Positions 37,473-47,186 of a stretch of 64,000 nucleotides of DNA are shown in pieces (within the stretch, counting starts at the first letter, position 1; the number at the start of each line of letters is the position of its first letter). The notes below the pieces were generated by a model, which did not search any database, had not been told where the DNA came from, and was given only the letters and a program-made list of their open reading frames with translations. The translations under genes were made by a program, and so were the position numbers. Location: the NCBI GenBank assembly GCA_947243795.1, contig OX365940.1:186001-250000 (forward strand). Reading direction: 5' to 3'. This stretch comes from Saccharomyces uvarum. Taxonomy: Eukaryota; Ascomycota; Saccharomycetes; Saccharomycetales; Saccharomycetaceae.

Positions 37473-38063
37473 ATGGTCGCTCAAGTTCAAAAGCAAGCTC
37501 CAACTTTCAAGAAAACCGCCGTCGTCGACGGTGTCTTTGACGAAGTCTCTTTGGACAAATACAAGGGTAAGTACGTCGTCTTGGCCTTCATCCCATTGGC
37601 CTTCACTTTTGTCTGCCCAACTGAAATCATTGCCTTCTCCGAAGCCGCTAAGAAGTTCGAAGAACAAGGTGCGCAAGTTCTTTTCGCCTCCACTGACTCT
37701 GAATACTCCCTTTTGGCATGGACCAACATCCCAAGAAAGGAAGGTGGTTTGGGCCCAATCAACATTCCATTGTTGGCCGACACCAATCACTCCTTGTCCA
37801 GAGACTACGGTGTCTTGATCGAAGAAGAAGGTATCGCTTTGAGAGGCCTATTCATCATCGATCCAAAGGGAACCGTCAGACACATCACCATCAACGACTT
37901 GCCAGTTGGCAGAAACGTTGACGAAGCTTTGAGATTGGTCGAAGGTTTCCAATGGACCGACAAGAACGGTACCGTTTTACCATGTAACTGGACCCCAGGT
38001 GCTGCCACCATCAAGCCAGACGTCGATGCCTCCAAGGAATACTTTGAATCCGCCAACAAATAA
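37473..38063 (+). CDS. TSA1: Tsa1, cytosolic 2-Cys peroxiredoxin
   Basis: 196 codons from the ATG at 37473, the S. cerevisiae length; the open frame upstream has no conserved sequence. The peroxidatic Cys48 is in FTFVCPTEI and the resolving Cys171 in LPCNWTPGA. The GGLG loop (KEGGLGPIN) and the C-terminal YF (KEYFESANK) mark a hyperoxidation-sensitive eukaryotic peroxiredoxin. The enzyme reduces peroxides with thioredoxin and, when oxidised further, acts as a chaperone. Codon use is strongly biased (AAG, GGT, GCC/GCT, TTG), as for an abundant protein. Compared with the remembered S. cerevisiae protein several substitutions occur (for example EGIALRG and KGTVRH), showing this is a different species. 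Confidence 0.98.
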   Translation: MVAQVQKQAPTFKKTAVVDGVFDEVSLDKYKGKYVVLAFIPLAFTFVCPTEIIAFSEAAKKFEEQGAQVLFASTDSEYSLLAWTNIPRKEGGLGPINIPLLADTNHSLSRDYGVLIEEEGIALRGLFIIDPKGTVRHITINDLPVGRNVDEALRLVEGFQWTDKNGTVLPCNWTPGAATIKPDVDASKEYFESANK

Positions 38064-38738
38064 GACAGTTGCCTGAGCTTTTTACCGATTACTTATTATT
38101 ATTTAAAATTATTCTTCCGTATATAAACCTACCTACCTATATATACCCGAAATACACTTAACGCTATTTACAGATCGACCTGTACGCTGCCATGCAGAAA
38201 TCAAGAAGCAACCTTAACGCACGCCTAGTAGTAACTACGACGTCTGGCCCCAAACGCGTGAGATATCGCTGCCAGGCGTGTCTGTGTCGTTATGCCCAAT
38301 ACGCTGAGACGCGACGTTCTTTCGCTCATATGCTTTCCCTTTAGGGCCACACGCCATGCCCCAAAGGGGAAATACCGCGAATTTCGTCTGGTGCCTGATT
38401 CCCCTTTAGGAAGTGTGTCAAAAAGGTACAGTACGGTGAAGTCGCCAATTAGTGCAGATGCCTAAAAGGCGTCTGCAACTGTATGTCCATCTTTGTTGGT
38501 GGGAACTTCAAACGCGAACTATCTGTATGCTGTTTTGGGCTACTTATTGGTATTGCACGCACTCTTGACTTATTATATATATACCTTGGCATGCTAATAA
38601 GACTGGCTTCTTGTCACTTCAGTATGATTTCGGTTTAAAAAACGTAGTGGTAACAACAGCCAACCAAGCTAATATCCAGTGTCTTTTCTGAAAAGAAGAA
38701 ATTGTTCTGTTTTGTATTTTTGATAACGAACGATTGTA
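38064..38738. promoter_or_regulatory. TSA1 3' flank and YOX1 promoter
   Basis: 675 bases. After an AT-rich TSA1 3' UTR the sequence turns GC-rich with several CCCTTTAGGG, AAAGGGG and CCCCTTTAGG motifs (38336-38411), some of which fit Mcm1 (CC-N6-GG) or stress-response (AGGGG) elements. The last 200 bases before YOX1 are an ordinary yeast promoter. The combined ECB-like and homeodomain sites are listed separately. Confidence 0.55.
38398..38413 (+). promoter_or_regulatory. ECB-like (Mcm1) element upstream of YOX1
   Basis: ATTCCCCTTTAGGAAG fits the early cell cycle box TTWCCCNNTNAGGAAA at 14 of 16 positions and contains a CC-N6-GG Mcm1 core. It lies about 330 bases upstream of YOX1. A CAATTA (YAATTA, the Yox1/Yhp1 homeodomain site) is 33 bases further on at 38446-38451. 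Confidence 0.5.
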
Positions 38739-39896
38739 ATGACACAAGAAACAAAAATGCTGCCTTCATTATCCACTCTTCTATCCGGCACTGAGGTTTC
38801 GTCTACTTCCGTGTCACCAAGCTTCATCAATCCAAGAACAAACTTTCATCTGGATGACCGCGGGGCCATAAAGCTGCCTCCGCTAAACACCACTATTAGT
38901 CGTCCAAGATCTGTGGAAAGCGCCTTGAGACACACAGTCACTGCGCTGAACAAAACGGCCAGTCCCTCTGGCGACAACCTGCTCAAGCACACGCAATCAG
39001 ACCCTGCATTGTCGTCCCAACTGACTAGTTCGCAAGAAACCGTCGATGAATCGCAAGAAAGCCTGCCATTGACTCCCCTAACCAACAAAAAGAGAAATTA
39101 TCCAGTTTCTTCAAAGAAAAACGATATATTAACACCGCTCTCTGCAGTGAAGTCCATCATAATCCCATCCTCCTCCAAAGATAAAAGACGTGCGTTTGCG
39201 TTCATCACACATTCTCAAGAGACCTTCCCCAAGAAGGAACCAAAGATCGATAACGCTCCTCTGGCACGCCGAAAGAGAAGAAGAACTTCATTCCAGGAAT
39301 TGTCGATTCTCCAGGCTGAATTTGAGAAATGTCCAGCTCCAACAAAGGAGAAAAGAATCGAATTGGCTGACCGTTGCCATATGACTGAAAAAGCCATTCA
39401 AATATGGTTTCAAAACAAACGACAAGCGGTCAAAAGACAAAGAATCGCCACTTCTAAATCAACCACTATAATACAGACAGTATCGCCGCCATCTCCACCT
39501 TTGGATGTCCATGCCACACCATTAGCATCCAGGGTTAAGGTGGATATACTCCATGATGAAGAGTCGTCGTCGTCGTCGTCGTGTTCTTCGCCATTGGAAA
39601 CCACGCCGCCAAGACCCCGTCATTCTCTAAATAGGCGCTCATCTACACCTAACACGAAAAGGAGCCAGGCTTTAACTTTCCACTTGAACCCACAGAAGAA
39701 AACACTGACTCCAGTGAAAACGTCTCCCAATAGCAGAGTTAACAAATTGATCAACAGTATAGATCATTCTCCATCTAAAATCAAACGCTCAGTAAGTAAT
39801 TCTTCCTCTTCCCCCAAAAAGAAAAGAAAGTTCGGGTTCAAGATTGTCGATCAGCAACCACTAAGAGACCTTGATCCAAATGCATTCCGTGGTTGA
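38739..39896 (+). CDS. YOX1: Yox1, homeodomain repressor of ECB genes
   Basis: 385 codons, equal to S. cerevisiae. Yox1 binds with Mcm1 at early cell cycle boxes and restricts M/G1 gene expression. The homeodomain covers about residues 178-236: [21 protein letters not shown] ... [16 protein letters not shown], with the recognition helix WFQNKR intact. The N-terminus is Ser/Thr-rich with several S/T-P sites (TPLTNKK, TPLSAVK), likely Cdk targets. The C-terminus contains a Ser run coded by TCG repeats (39563-39583) and basic segments [17 protein letters not shown]. Confidence 0.97.
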   Translation: MTQETKMLPSLSTLLSGTEVSSTSVSPSFINPRTNFHLDDRGAIKLPPLNTTISRPRSVESALRHTVTALNKTASPSGDNLLKHTQSDPALSSQLTSSQETVDESQESLPLTPLTNKKRNYPVSSKKNDILTPLSAVKSIIIPSSSKDKRRAFAFITHSQETFPKKEPKIDNAPLARRKRRRTSFQELSILQAEFEKCPAPTKEKRIELADRCHMTEKAIQIWFQNKRQAVKRQRIATSKSTTIIQTVSPPSPPLDVHATPLASRVKVDILHDEESSSSSSCSSPLETTPPRPRHSLNRRSSTPNTKRSQALTFHLNPQKKTLTPVKTSPNSRVNKLINSIDHSPSKIKRSVSNSSSSPKKKRKFGFKIVDQQPLRDLDPNAFRG

Positions 39897-40307
39897 TTTG
39901 ACCGCTCATATGATTATTTATTTCCATTAAATTTCCTCAGTAGGCACTTTTCATTCATACGCCTTACACTTTAATTCTCGCATGTTATATAGAAGTATAC
40001 ATAATTGTTTTAATCATCTTTTTGTAGAAAAACTCTTTGATAGTATATTGGTCTGAACACGGTTTCATAAGCGATATGGCAACTACAGCTGTCTTCAGTT
40101 TGGTTAGTTGTTTTTTTTACCGAATAAAACTTAATTATATTATATCTTTTTTGCTTATATGTTATACATAGAATAAAAAGTTGATTAAACACACATTGGT
40201 TTGAAAACACGTATATTTTATTATTTTTTAAAAACTAAAAAAAAGAAGACAAAATAATAACAAAGCAAATTAACGTATTATTATTATCCGTATTTCCCTT
40301 AATTAAT
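39897..40307. other. Convergent 3' ends YOX1 / RPS18B
   Basis: 411 AT-rich bases with A/T runs and TATATA-type efficiency elements. Frames here (for example 40010-40210 minus) show no conserved sequence. Nothing further supported. Confidence 0.65.
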
Positions 40308-41155
40308 TTAAACTCTTCTTCTACCAGTGGTCTTGGTATGTTGACCTCTAACACGTAAACCCCAGAAATGTCTGACACCACGGTGAGCTCTGATCTTCTT
40401 TAATCTTTCCAAGTCATCTCTCAATTTAGATTCGACGTTGTTAGCCAAAGTGTGGTAGTCCTTACCATCGGTGATGTCGTTTTGACGGTTCAAGAACCAA
40501 GCTGGGATCTTGTAGTGAGTTGGGTTTTGCATGATTTGGACAATTCTTTCCAATTCTTCTTGGGTCAATTCACCAGCTCTCTTTTGCAAGTCAACATCGG
40601 CCTTCTTACAAACCAAGTTGGAGTAACGACGACCAACACCCTTAATAGTGGTCAAAGCGTAAACAATTTTAATGTTACCATCGACGTTGGTGTTCAACAA
40701 ACTGAATTAAAAGGGTCGTAAAAAAAGAATTTTTTACAATTTATTGTTAGTATTTATGCTAATGTTGGGTCATATGGAAACTAGTTTTCAGTGAAATGTT
40801 TTTATTCAGCCACAGGCACAAAAATAACACTCATGGTCGTTCTCAGTAACAGTGCATAATCGCATTGTAAGATCTGTCCTCAGGACGGGCTAGTACTTTT
40901 CAGAGTAGATTTCTCGGTTACTTGTTCGGTTCGTCTAGTTCGGTAATTATTTATGGTAACGCAATGCCGCTCTGGCCCTGTAACTACCTATCTTGGCAGC
41001 TGTTCACTCGTTATTCTGTGCACTCATGCCTTGGACTTTTTTCATCTTTCATTGTCTGAAACTATCTTGTTTCAATATTTATCGTATTGTACTTGTAAAA
41101 CATACCGTAAAATGTGTTGGAAGGAACCTTGTTCTTGAACAACTAAAGAAGACAT
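40308..41155 (-). CDS. RPS18B: Rps18 (uS13), 40S ribosomal protein (one intron)
   Basis: Exon 1 is 41106-41155 on the minus strand ([16 protein letters not shown] plus two bases), exon 2 is 40308-40701 (beginning with the base that completes Arg, then LLNTNVDGN). The 404-nt intron starts GTATGT, has TACTAAC at 40746-40752 (minus) and ends TTCAG. The protein is 147 residues, one more than S. cerevisiae because of an extra Ser after Met. It belongs to the uS13 family of the small subunit head: [16 protein letters not shown] and [18 protein letters not shown] are the signature. The C-terminal residue is Val where I recall Ala in S. cerevisiae. Two Rap1 sites lie upstream. The B copy is assigned by neighbours (YOX1, YML6). 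Confidence 0.97.
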
Positions 41156-41783
41156 CTTTACCACTTTTTGCTATATGTATTTTTCGTAGGATTGGCTTAA
41201 GACTAATAATAATATAACAGTATTAAAATACCCGATATTGTTATTACTAAGGACTTTTCCAGTTAGTATAGCCAAAGCTCCAGGAATCACTCTAGCCTAG
41301 GCATCAGCTAGTCGCGGGGAAAAGGAGAGTTCTCCTTCCAGAACTGGAGAGCACAGAGAGGGAGGTTTCGTCTGTGCAAGTGGTAGCTCATGGGAAGGCA
41401 CCGTCCCCGTAGGCTCACTGGTGGGAGATTTTAGGCGGAGCCAGGCCCCGAAACCACCACATTGAAAGCTTTGCGGAAGCTTTGATGAAATAAAAAAAAC
41501 GCAAAATATTTTTGAGCGTGCATGGGTGTTATGGATACAGACACTGTACGGATGTAATAAATCAAAAGCGGTACTCTCTGTCCTGTTAAAGTTGATGTAT
41601 ATGACCGTGCCAAACATAGAAAGGCATACTCTTTCACAGACGCTGATAAAATGATTTTTTTGGTTATTTACAGAAGTGTGTTCTTTTATATGTAGCGGAA
41701 TAATAACTGGACGGGGTAAACTAGAAGAAGGGGAAATATATATATATGTACAAAATTCAGTTTGAGGTGGACGGAGATGTCTC
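41156..41783. promoter_or_regulatory. RPS18B promoter and YML6 3' flank
   Basis: 628 bases. From RPS18B outward: an AT-rich 5' UTR/TSS zone; a GC-rich block at about 41281-41480 with several short inverted repeats (GGAGAGTTCTCC, CCAGAACTGG, and GCACAGA...TCTGTGC) and a CCTAGGC core; two Rap1 sites (41518-41555); and the AT-rich YML6 3' end. The 168-codon minus-strand frame across the block has no recognisable product and is rejected. Confidence 0.6.
41518..41555 (-). promoter_or_regulatory. Paired Rap1 sites of RPS18B
   Basis: On the minus strand ACATCCGTACA (41545-41555) is followed by ACACCCATGCAC (41518-41529). Both fit the HOMOL1/RPG-box consensus for Rap1, in the same orientation and pointing to RPS18B, about 365-400 bases before its ATG. 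Paired Rap1 sites are typical of yeast ribosomal protein promoters. Confidence 0.85.
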
Positions 41784-42726
41784 TTATTCTTTCTGGTGTG
41801 CAATTGCTAAATATTCAAGAGCTTCCAGTTCAATGAAGACGGTTTGCGCTCTCAGTATGTCATTGACTTCAACAAGCTCTTTCTGTATAATATCCACTGT
41901 TTGTTTGTATGGGTCGGAACTTTTCATCAGCCCCTCTCTAGTTTTGTCAGTGATGAAAAGCAGTTTCTTGCCCTTTAGTTGAAACTCATCCAAGAACTTC
42001 CTGAAGATAGCTTCTCCTTCGAAACTCTTCTTGTCTTCAAGTGTGCCCATCTCTAAAATGTCCAACGCGTTCGAATCCATATCTGGGGTGGGTGATATCA
42101 AGTCGACTTTATTACCACCAATAACAAACAGCTTACCGCTTTTATACTGGTGGCTCAAAGCATTGTTGAAAGCCATGGAATATACTTTGGATGGTAACGC
42201 AGTGGTGTAGTCGTTTGGCGCAGTTCTTGCGAGCGCCCTAGCACCATTATGTCTTGTTGGAGAGTTAGCATCCCCGACTCTTGCTCTACCAGAACCCTTT
42301 TGAGGCATCAATTTACGTCTGGAGAACCCGTTTTCACTTCTGCCGGGAGGGTTTGAGGAGCCCACTCTTCTATTATCGTTTTCATAAACAACGGCTCTCC
42401 AAATTATATCACGCCTTAATGGAGCAGCTACAGTCGATGCGGGGACGGGTACAAATGTTAACGGTTCTAATGATGGAAACGAACGAACAGTCACTAAGGC
42501 ATATTTGGGGGGGATCGCTGCATTTGGCAAAGGATTCGGTATGGTTTTTGCATGTGTGGTAGCACTCGTAGTTTGGTAACGTGTAAATTGTAAAGCCTGT
42601 TATAAAAGTAGTATGCAAGGTTAGTATATGGATTCAATGTTCAAAAGCAACAGAAACATATGGAAAATGAAGAACGGCTTGACTTGTACATACTTTCACC
42701 AAATTTCTTTTCAATGTCATTATCAT
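41784..42726 (-). CDS. YML6: Yml6 (uL4m), mitochondrial large ribosomal subunit protein (one intron)
   Basis: Exon 1 is 42694-42726 ([11 protein letters not shown]) and exon 2 is 41784-42596, joined in phase 0 before [17 protein letters not shown]. The 97-nt intron has GTATGT, TACTAAC (42620-42626, minus) and ends AACAG. The product is 281 residues (S. cerevisiae 286). The L4/uL4 fold is seen in [44 protein letters not shown], the long loop that lines the exit tunnel. The first ~35 residues are basic, Thr-rich and without acidic residues: a mitochondrial presequence split by the intron. A second in-frame ATG lies two codons after the first. Confidence 0.93.
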
Positions 42727-43250
42727 TTCGGCCCAACTAGCTCGTAACTAGCATTGGTCTCTTGTGGAATGTAAAGCCCTATTATAGATCGGACCCATTC
42801 GTTCCCTTTCTTTTTACTTTGAACATTGAAATTGTTTCTCAAGATTATATAGTAACCCGGAAGTGTATAGTTTTCTTCCTACTGTACACCCGTACAGTCC
42901 ACCCGTACATTTATGTATTTTTTTACTTAATTACAGACGGGCATTTCCCTCATCACAATCTGTTTCGGTAACTATCTCACTACCACAGGCGTTTGGCTTA
43001 GCAGCTCGCGAGCCCAGAGGCCCGGCTGAAGATTTGTCTCGTTGGTAGGCGAGATAGCCCGTCTAGGCTCATGCGCTTGGTGTCCGCAACGGGGTGGTTC
43101 TTTCCAGGCTAATTCCTCCAAGCTCTCGCCATCGTTGTGATCACTTTCGCTGCCATATTAGCACGTAATATGTATGAAATTTGTGATTATTAGTGCGTTA
43201 ATGAATATGATTCGGAAGAAGACCAAGATCTCGAGACTAGCAATAACAAA
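42727..43250. promoter_or_regulatory. Divergent promoter YML6 / RPS17A
   Basis: 524 bases. It contains two tandem Rap1 sites (listed separately), then a GC-rich block at about 42985-43150 with AGCTCGCGAGCCCAGAGGCC and GTCTAGGCTCATGCGC, then the RPS17A 5' UTR. The CTAGGC core is also present in the RPS18B promoter block. Confidence 0.55.
42886..42912 (+). promoter_or_regulatory. Paired Rap1 sites of RPS17A
   Basis: ACACCCGTACAG (42886-42897) and CCACCCGTACATTT (42899-42912), tandem and in the same orientation, about 340-365 bases before the RPS17A ATG. Both are near-consensus RPG boxes. Confidence 0.9.
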
Positions 43251-44095
43251 ATGGTATGTTAAAATAGAGTAAGCGTAGGAGTTATCAAAATACAAAATAT
43301 TGAATTGACGTGGCATATTTGTTCAAAATAAAAGTCAACAGTAGAGATAAAATTTGAAGACAACGTCAAAACATGGCACCAAAAGAGTAACAGGGCCCGA
43401 AGCTAGTAAGCAAGAAAACTTTAAAAATAAGGAGAATGAAAAAGACATTTCTAAGCGACCAGAGCCAACAATCATTATATGGCGAGTTTTTCAACAAGTA
43501 GGGGAATCGGGAGAGGCAAAGCCTATTATGGAATCTCCTTTGTATACCTCAAGGCAGGAGAACAATATCACGTCATGCATAGCCTCTACACAATTTACTT
43601 CTATTATATCGGTATACTAACTAACAAAAAATACATTGTTACCAACATTTTGTTTGGTGAACATGCTTTTTTTCTTCTTTTGAATAGGGTAGAGTTAGAA
43701 CTAAGACCGTCAAGCGTGCTTCTAAGGCTTTGATTGAGCGTTACTATCCAAAGTTGACTATGGATTTCCAAACCAACAAGAGACTTTGTGATGAAATCGC
43801 CACCATCCAATCCAAGAGATTGAGAAACAAGATTGCCGGTTACACCACCCATTTGATGAAGAGAATCCAAAAGGGTCCAGTTAGAGGTATTTCTTTCAAA
43901 TTGCAAGAAGAAGAAAGAGAAAGAAAGGATCAATACGTCCCAGAAGTCTCTGCTTTGGACTTGTCTCGTTCTAACGGTGTTTTGAACGTTGACAACCAAA
44001 CTTCTGACTTGGTTAAATCTTTGGGTTTGAAGTTGCCATTATCTGTCATCAATGTTTCCGCTCAAAGAGACAGACGTTACAAGAAGAGAGTTTAA
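43251..44095 (+). CDS. RPS17A: Rps17 (eS17), 40S ribosomal protein (one intron)
   Basis: Exon 1 is only the ATG at 43251-43253; the 434-nt intron (GTATGT at 43254, TACTAAC at 43615-43621, end AATAG) leads to exon 2, 43688-44095, starting [23 protein letters not shown]. The product is 136 residues, the S. cerevisiae length, and nearly identical to it. eS17 is a eukaryotic small-subunit protein at the beak/head. Codon bias is strong. The neighbours YML6 and NSE5 identify the A copy. Confidence 0.98.
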
Positions 44096-44471
44096 AATTA
44101 AATTAGAAAGCTATTTAAAATAATTTACTATTCAAAAATATTTGCCTTTTCTTTTTTAATTTTTGTTTATTCCTTAATGTATAATTAAATAAAAAAAATA
44201 TGATTATATTTATCAATTTGGTTTACCTTTCCCTCCATCTATGTATACTTTTGACGCTGCGGAAGTGTTTACTAAATAATTTACCTTTTTTTACAACTTT
44301 CTTACTTCTGGCACACCGGTCCAAACAATAAGGAAATATCAAATTTTTCATTTATAATGCTATAAGGATATAATATATAGTTCAAGACTGCAGGTGTTAT
44401 TAATAGTAAATATTTCTATAATATAACCAAAGAGGACAAAAAGGATCTTACGTATATCTAAATGCATTTCT
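44096..44471. other. Convergent 3' ends RPS17A / NSE5
   Basis: 376 AT-rich bases with poly-A and TATA-like polyadenylation elements. No gene or structured RNA seen. Confidence 0.65.
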
Positions 44472-46130
44472 TTACATCCTAAGATGAATACTGAACATCT
44501 TGGAAACGGTAGGATACAATAAAGGCGGTTCGATTCCTAAATCAAGTGATTTAACCCACTTCTGCCTTTTCAAATCATTCTTTTCAATCACTTTCAACAT
44601 TTTTAGTGCTTCCTTGGCTCCTGTTATTGTTTCGATATCAATCAAATGCAGAAGATATCGTAAAAGGACCAGTAAGCATACGTCACATTTTTCAATAACC
44701 AAGGAAAACTCTTCGTATGACATCTTAATACTTTGTTGGGTAAATGCAAAGCAATCCAGTTCGACTAGATCAATAACCTCATTGCAAAATGAGACGCCAT
44801 CCGATAGGTTTTCCACTAATGTCAAAATAATAACACAGTCTTGCGTGTCTTTGGATATCTCGGATAGCGTACCTTCGGCTAATAAGGGTATAAAATATGA
44901 CTCTTGCGATAAGTTTTCGGTCATAAAAAATTTTTTGAACTGCAAGATATCGTTAAAAGAGGCAAGTGTTCGCGAAATTCCCTGGATGATATCATCCGCA
45001 ATGATTCTTGGAGTGATTAATCTACGACCATCTGGCACCCTTAATAATAATTTGAAACATGATCCAATAAGTTTCCTTCGCAATGCTAACGATTTTTGAG
45101 ATTTGTAGAAGGGACTATACTCAAATCTGGGAATATATGTATTCACCATAGTATTTTCACCATGATATATGGGATGGACTGGTGTTGCATAACTGTCTGA
45201 CGGTAGTTTGTAGTTACAATTTAGAAACACATATTCAGAAAATCTATTGGCAAAATTCCTGGTATTCAAGGACTCAAAGAAAATGGCCAACGGACTCTCT
45301 GATAGGCGCTGAATGAACAAGGACTTGCCTCTACTTCGGGTGATTTCATGCTGGATAAAGTAATCTTGCCTAGCATTAAACAGATCGATGATCATCTCCA
45401 GTAAGGGCATCCAAATCTCATGACTTGATAGGTACAGCGGTGTGCTTTCTTGCAATGAGTTGGACAGTGTCCATAAAATCATGTTGATGAATTCCCCAGG
45501 CTCGCTCAGTTTCAAATTCAATAAACGATTTCCCAGAACGGTATGAGTCTGCTCTAGACAACTTATATAGGACCTATAGGGGTTTTTTATAGTCTCACTT
45601 GGGTCAAGCTCGGGATCTGCGCTAGCACTTTCTTTATAAACCACCCCATTTTCGGACTTTACTCTCCTAAATCTATCAAAAGTCCACCTTTGCTTTTTTG
45701 GTGTCAGCGTATCGATTGCCAAGAAAAATTGACAGCGCAGCAATTCCAAATCATGCAGATTGTACTCTTCAGTATCAAACTCCTTCAAAATAGTGAGGTA
45801 TTTTTGCAGCATTTTCAAAGCTCTCCTGCTCAATGTTCCTCTAGTCACGTTATATGGATCGTTCGCCCTTAACATCGGCTCTTTATAATATTCAGACAAA
45901 GTTGATAACGTGAAAAGAACCAATATGATATCAAAGGGGATAACTGCCAGATTGCGAGATTTGCCCAACTGGCACTCCAAAAACAACAACATATGGTCAT
46001 AGTTCTCCAAGAGACACATGGAATTCAGCATCTCGAACACAAGCAGATGCCTCTCAGTGAGCTCTACAAAATAATGCGCGCCTTCCCGCGGCCTCACATA
46101 CGTAACAGAACTTACCAACGCACCATCCAT
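44472..46130 (-). CDS. NSE5: Nse5, Smc5/6 complex subunit
   Basis: 552 codons from the ATG at 46130 (MDGALVSSVTYVRPREGAHYF), close to S. cerevisiae Nse5 (556). The frame runs 18 codons further upstream without an ATG. The protein is all-helical with Leu-rich segments (EMLNSMCLLENYDHMLLFLECQ, FDIILVLFTLSTLSEYY) and no catalytic motif. Nse5 pairs with Nse6, regulates Smc5/6 ATPase and DNA loading, and recruits the SUMO ligase to sites of replication stress. The C-terminus differs in length from the remembered S. cerevisiae sequence. Confidence 0.94.
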   Translation of the reverse strand: MDGALVSSVTYVRPREGAHYFVELTERHLLVFEMLNSMCLLENYDHMLLFLECQLGKSRNLAVIPFDIILVLFTLSTLSEYYKEPMLRANDPYNVTRGTLSRRALKMLQKYLTILKEFDTEEYNLHDLELLRCQFFLAIDTLTPKKQRWTFDRFRRVKSENGVVYKESASADPELDPSETIKNPYRSYISCLEQTHTVLGNRLLNLKLSEPGEFINMILWTLSNSLQESTPLYLSSHEIWMPLLEMIIDLFNARQDYFIQHEITRSRGKSLFIQRLSESPLAIFFESLNTRNFANRFSEYVFLNCNYKLPSDSYATPVHPIYHGENTMVNTYIPRFEYSPFYKSQKSLALRRKLIGSCFKLLLRVPDGRRLITPRIIADDIIQGISRTLASFNDILQFKKFFMTENLSQESYFIPLLAEGTLSEISKDTQDCVIILTLVENLSDGVSFCNEVIDLVELDCFAFTQQSIKMSYEEFSLVIEKCDVCLLVLLRYLLHLIDIETITGAKEALKMLKVIEKNDLKRQKWVKSLDLGIEPPLLYPTVSKMFSIHLRM

Positions 46131-46394
46131 ACCCTGACTACCACTACAATCACCATTTACCCGCGATTGCCTTCGTATTCCCACTATTTCGAACAGCCTA
46201 TGAATATTTTCATGCTAATCTTTAACAACTTTCCCTCTGCGAGGAAAAAAGATCGACGGCGCGCAATGAAAAAATTTTGACATTATAAATTCATCTCATC
46301 GTGAATTGGAAAGCTGTTTGAATTCGCTCTAACTTTTATTGACACATTTTTGTCTGCCTCAGAAAGAAGTCTATCTAGTATACTCACATCAGAA

Positions 46395-46958
46395 ATGTCC
46401 ATAGCAAGTTACGCCCAAGAATTAAAACTAGCCCTACATCAATATCCAAACTTTCCAAGTGAGGGTATTCTATTCGAAGATTTCTTGCCCATCTTCAGAA
46501 ATCCAGGTCTTTTCAAGAAACTGGTCGATGCTTTCAAGCTGCATTTGGAAGAAGCGTTCCCAGAAACCCAAATCGACTACATCATTGGTCTGGAATCCCG
46601 TGGGTTCTTGTTCGGCCCAACTCTAGCCATGGCTTTAGGTGTTGGTTTTGTTCCAGTCAGAAAGGCAGGTAAACTGCCTGGTGAGTGTGCCAAGGCCTCG
46701 TACCAAAAGGAGTACGGTACCGACGTTTTTGAAATGCAGAAAAACGCCATTCCAGCAGGTTGCAACGTTGTTATCGTCGATGACATCATCGCCACTGGTG
46801 GTTCCGCAGTTGCTGCTGGTGAATTAGTTGGCCAAATTGATGCTAACATTTTGGAATACGACTTCGTCATGGAATTGGATTTCTTGAAGGGTAGAGAGAA
46901 GTTGAATGCTCCAGTGTTCACCCTATTGAACGCTCAACAGGAGGCTTTGAAGAAATGA
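46395..46958 (+). CDS. APT1: Apt1, adenine phosphoribosyltransferase
   Basis: 187 codons from the ATG at 46395 (MSIASYAQELKLALHQYPNFPSEG), the S. cerevisiae length; 15 upstream in-frame codons lack an ATG. The enzyme makes AMP from adenine and PRPP. The PRPP-binding motif is VVIVDDIIATGGSAVAAGEL (about residues 125-144); the adenine-side loop is LESRGFLFGPTLA. Several residues differ from the remembered S. cerevisiae protein (such as KASYQKEYGTDVFEM). It is divergent from NSE5 over 264 bases. Confidence 0.97.
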   Translation: MSIASYAQELKLALHQYPNFPSEGILFEDFLPIFRNPGLFKKLVDAFKLHLEEAFPETQIDYIIGLESRGFLFGPTLAMALGVGFVPVRKAGKLPGECAKASYQKEYGTDVFEMQKNAIPAGCNVVIVDDIIATGGSAVAAGELVGQIDANILEYDFVMELDFLKGREKLNAPVFTLLNAQQEALKK

Positions 46959-47009
46959 TTTGTTCCACACTCTATACATGGAACGGTTTTTTCTCCTGGT
47001 TTTAAATAA

Positions 47010-47012
<3 letters not shown>

Positions 47013-47041
<29 letters not shown>
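47013..47041. repeat. (CT)n microsatellite
   Basis: About 29 bases of pure CT repeat 55 bases after the APT1 stop, within the 3' UTR region between APT1 and UNG1. Confidence 0.9.
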
Positions 47042-47046
<5 letters not shown>

Positions 47047-47186
47047 GGTTGTATAATATCTACTATTTTTGTCCTTAAGAATCAAATCTACTTTTCTGCT
47101 TTATGCCATATAATAAAACTATGTATTTTATCTATTATATGTTTTAAAGAGTTTAAAATGCAACTGCACGTGTATGCAGTAGCGAT

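Noticed and set aside
41297-41803. 168-codon minus-strand open frame in the RPS18B upstream region
   Set aside because: It crosses the Rap1 sites and GC block and overlaps the YML6 3' end; its translation has no domain or repeat pattern and no known gene is at this place.
43001-43100. GC-rich block upstream of RPS17A as a tRNA or snoRNA gene
   Set aside because: No A/B boxes, no C/D or H/ACA boxes and no cloverleaf; better explained as promoter sequence.
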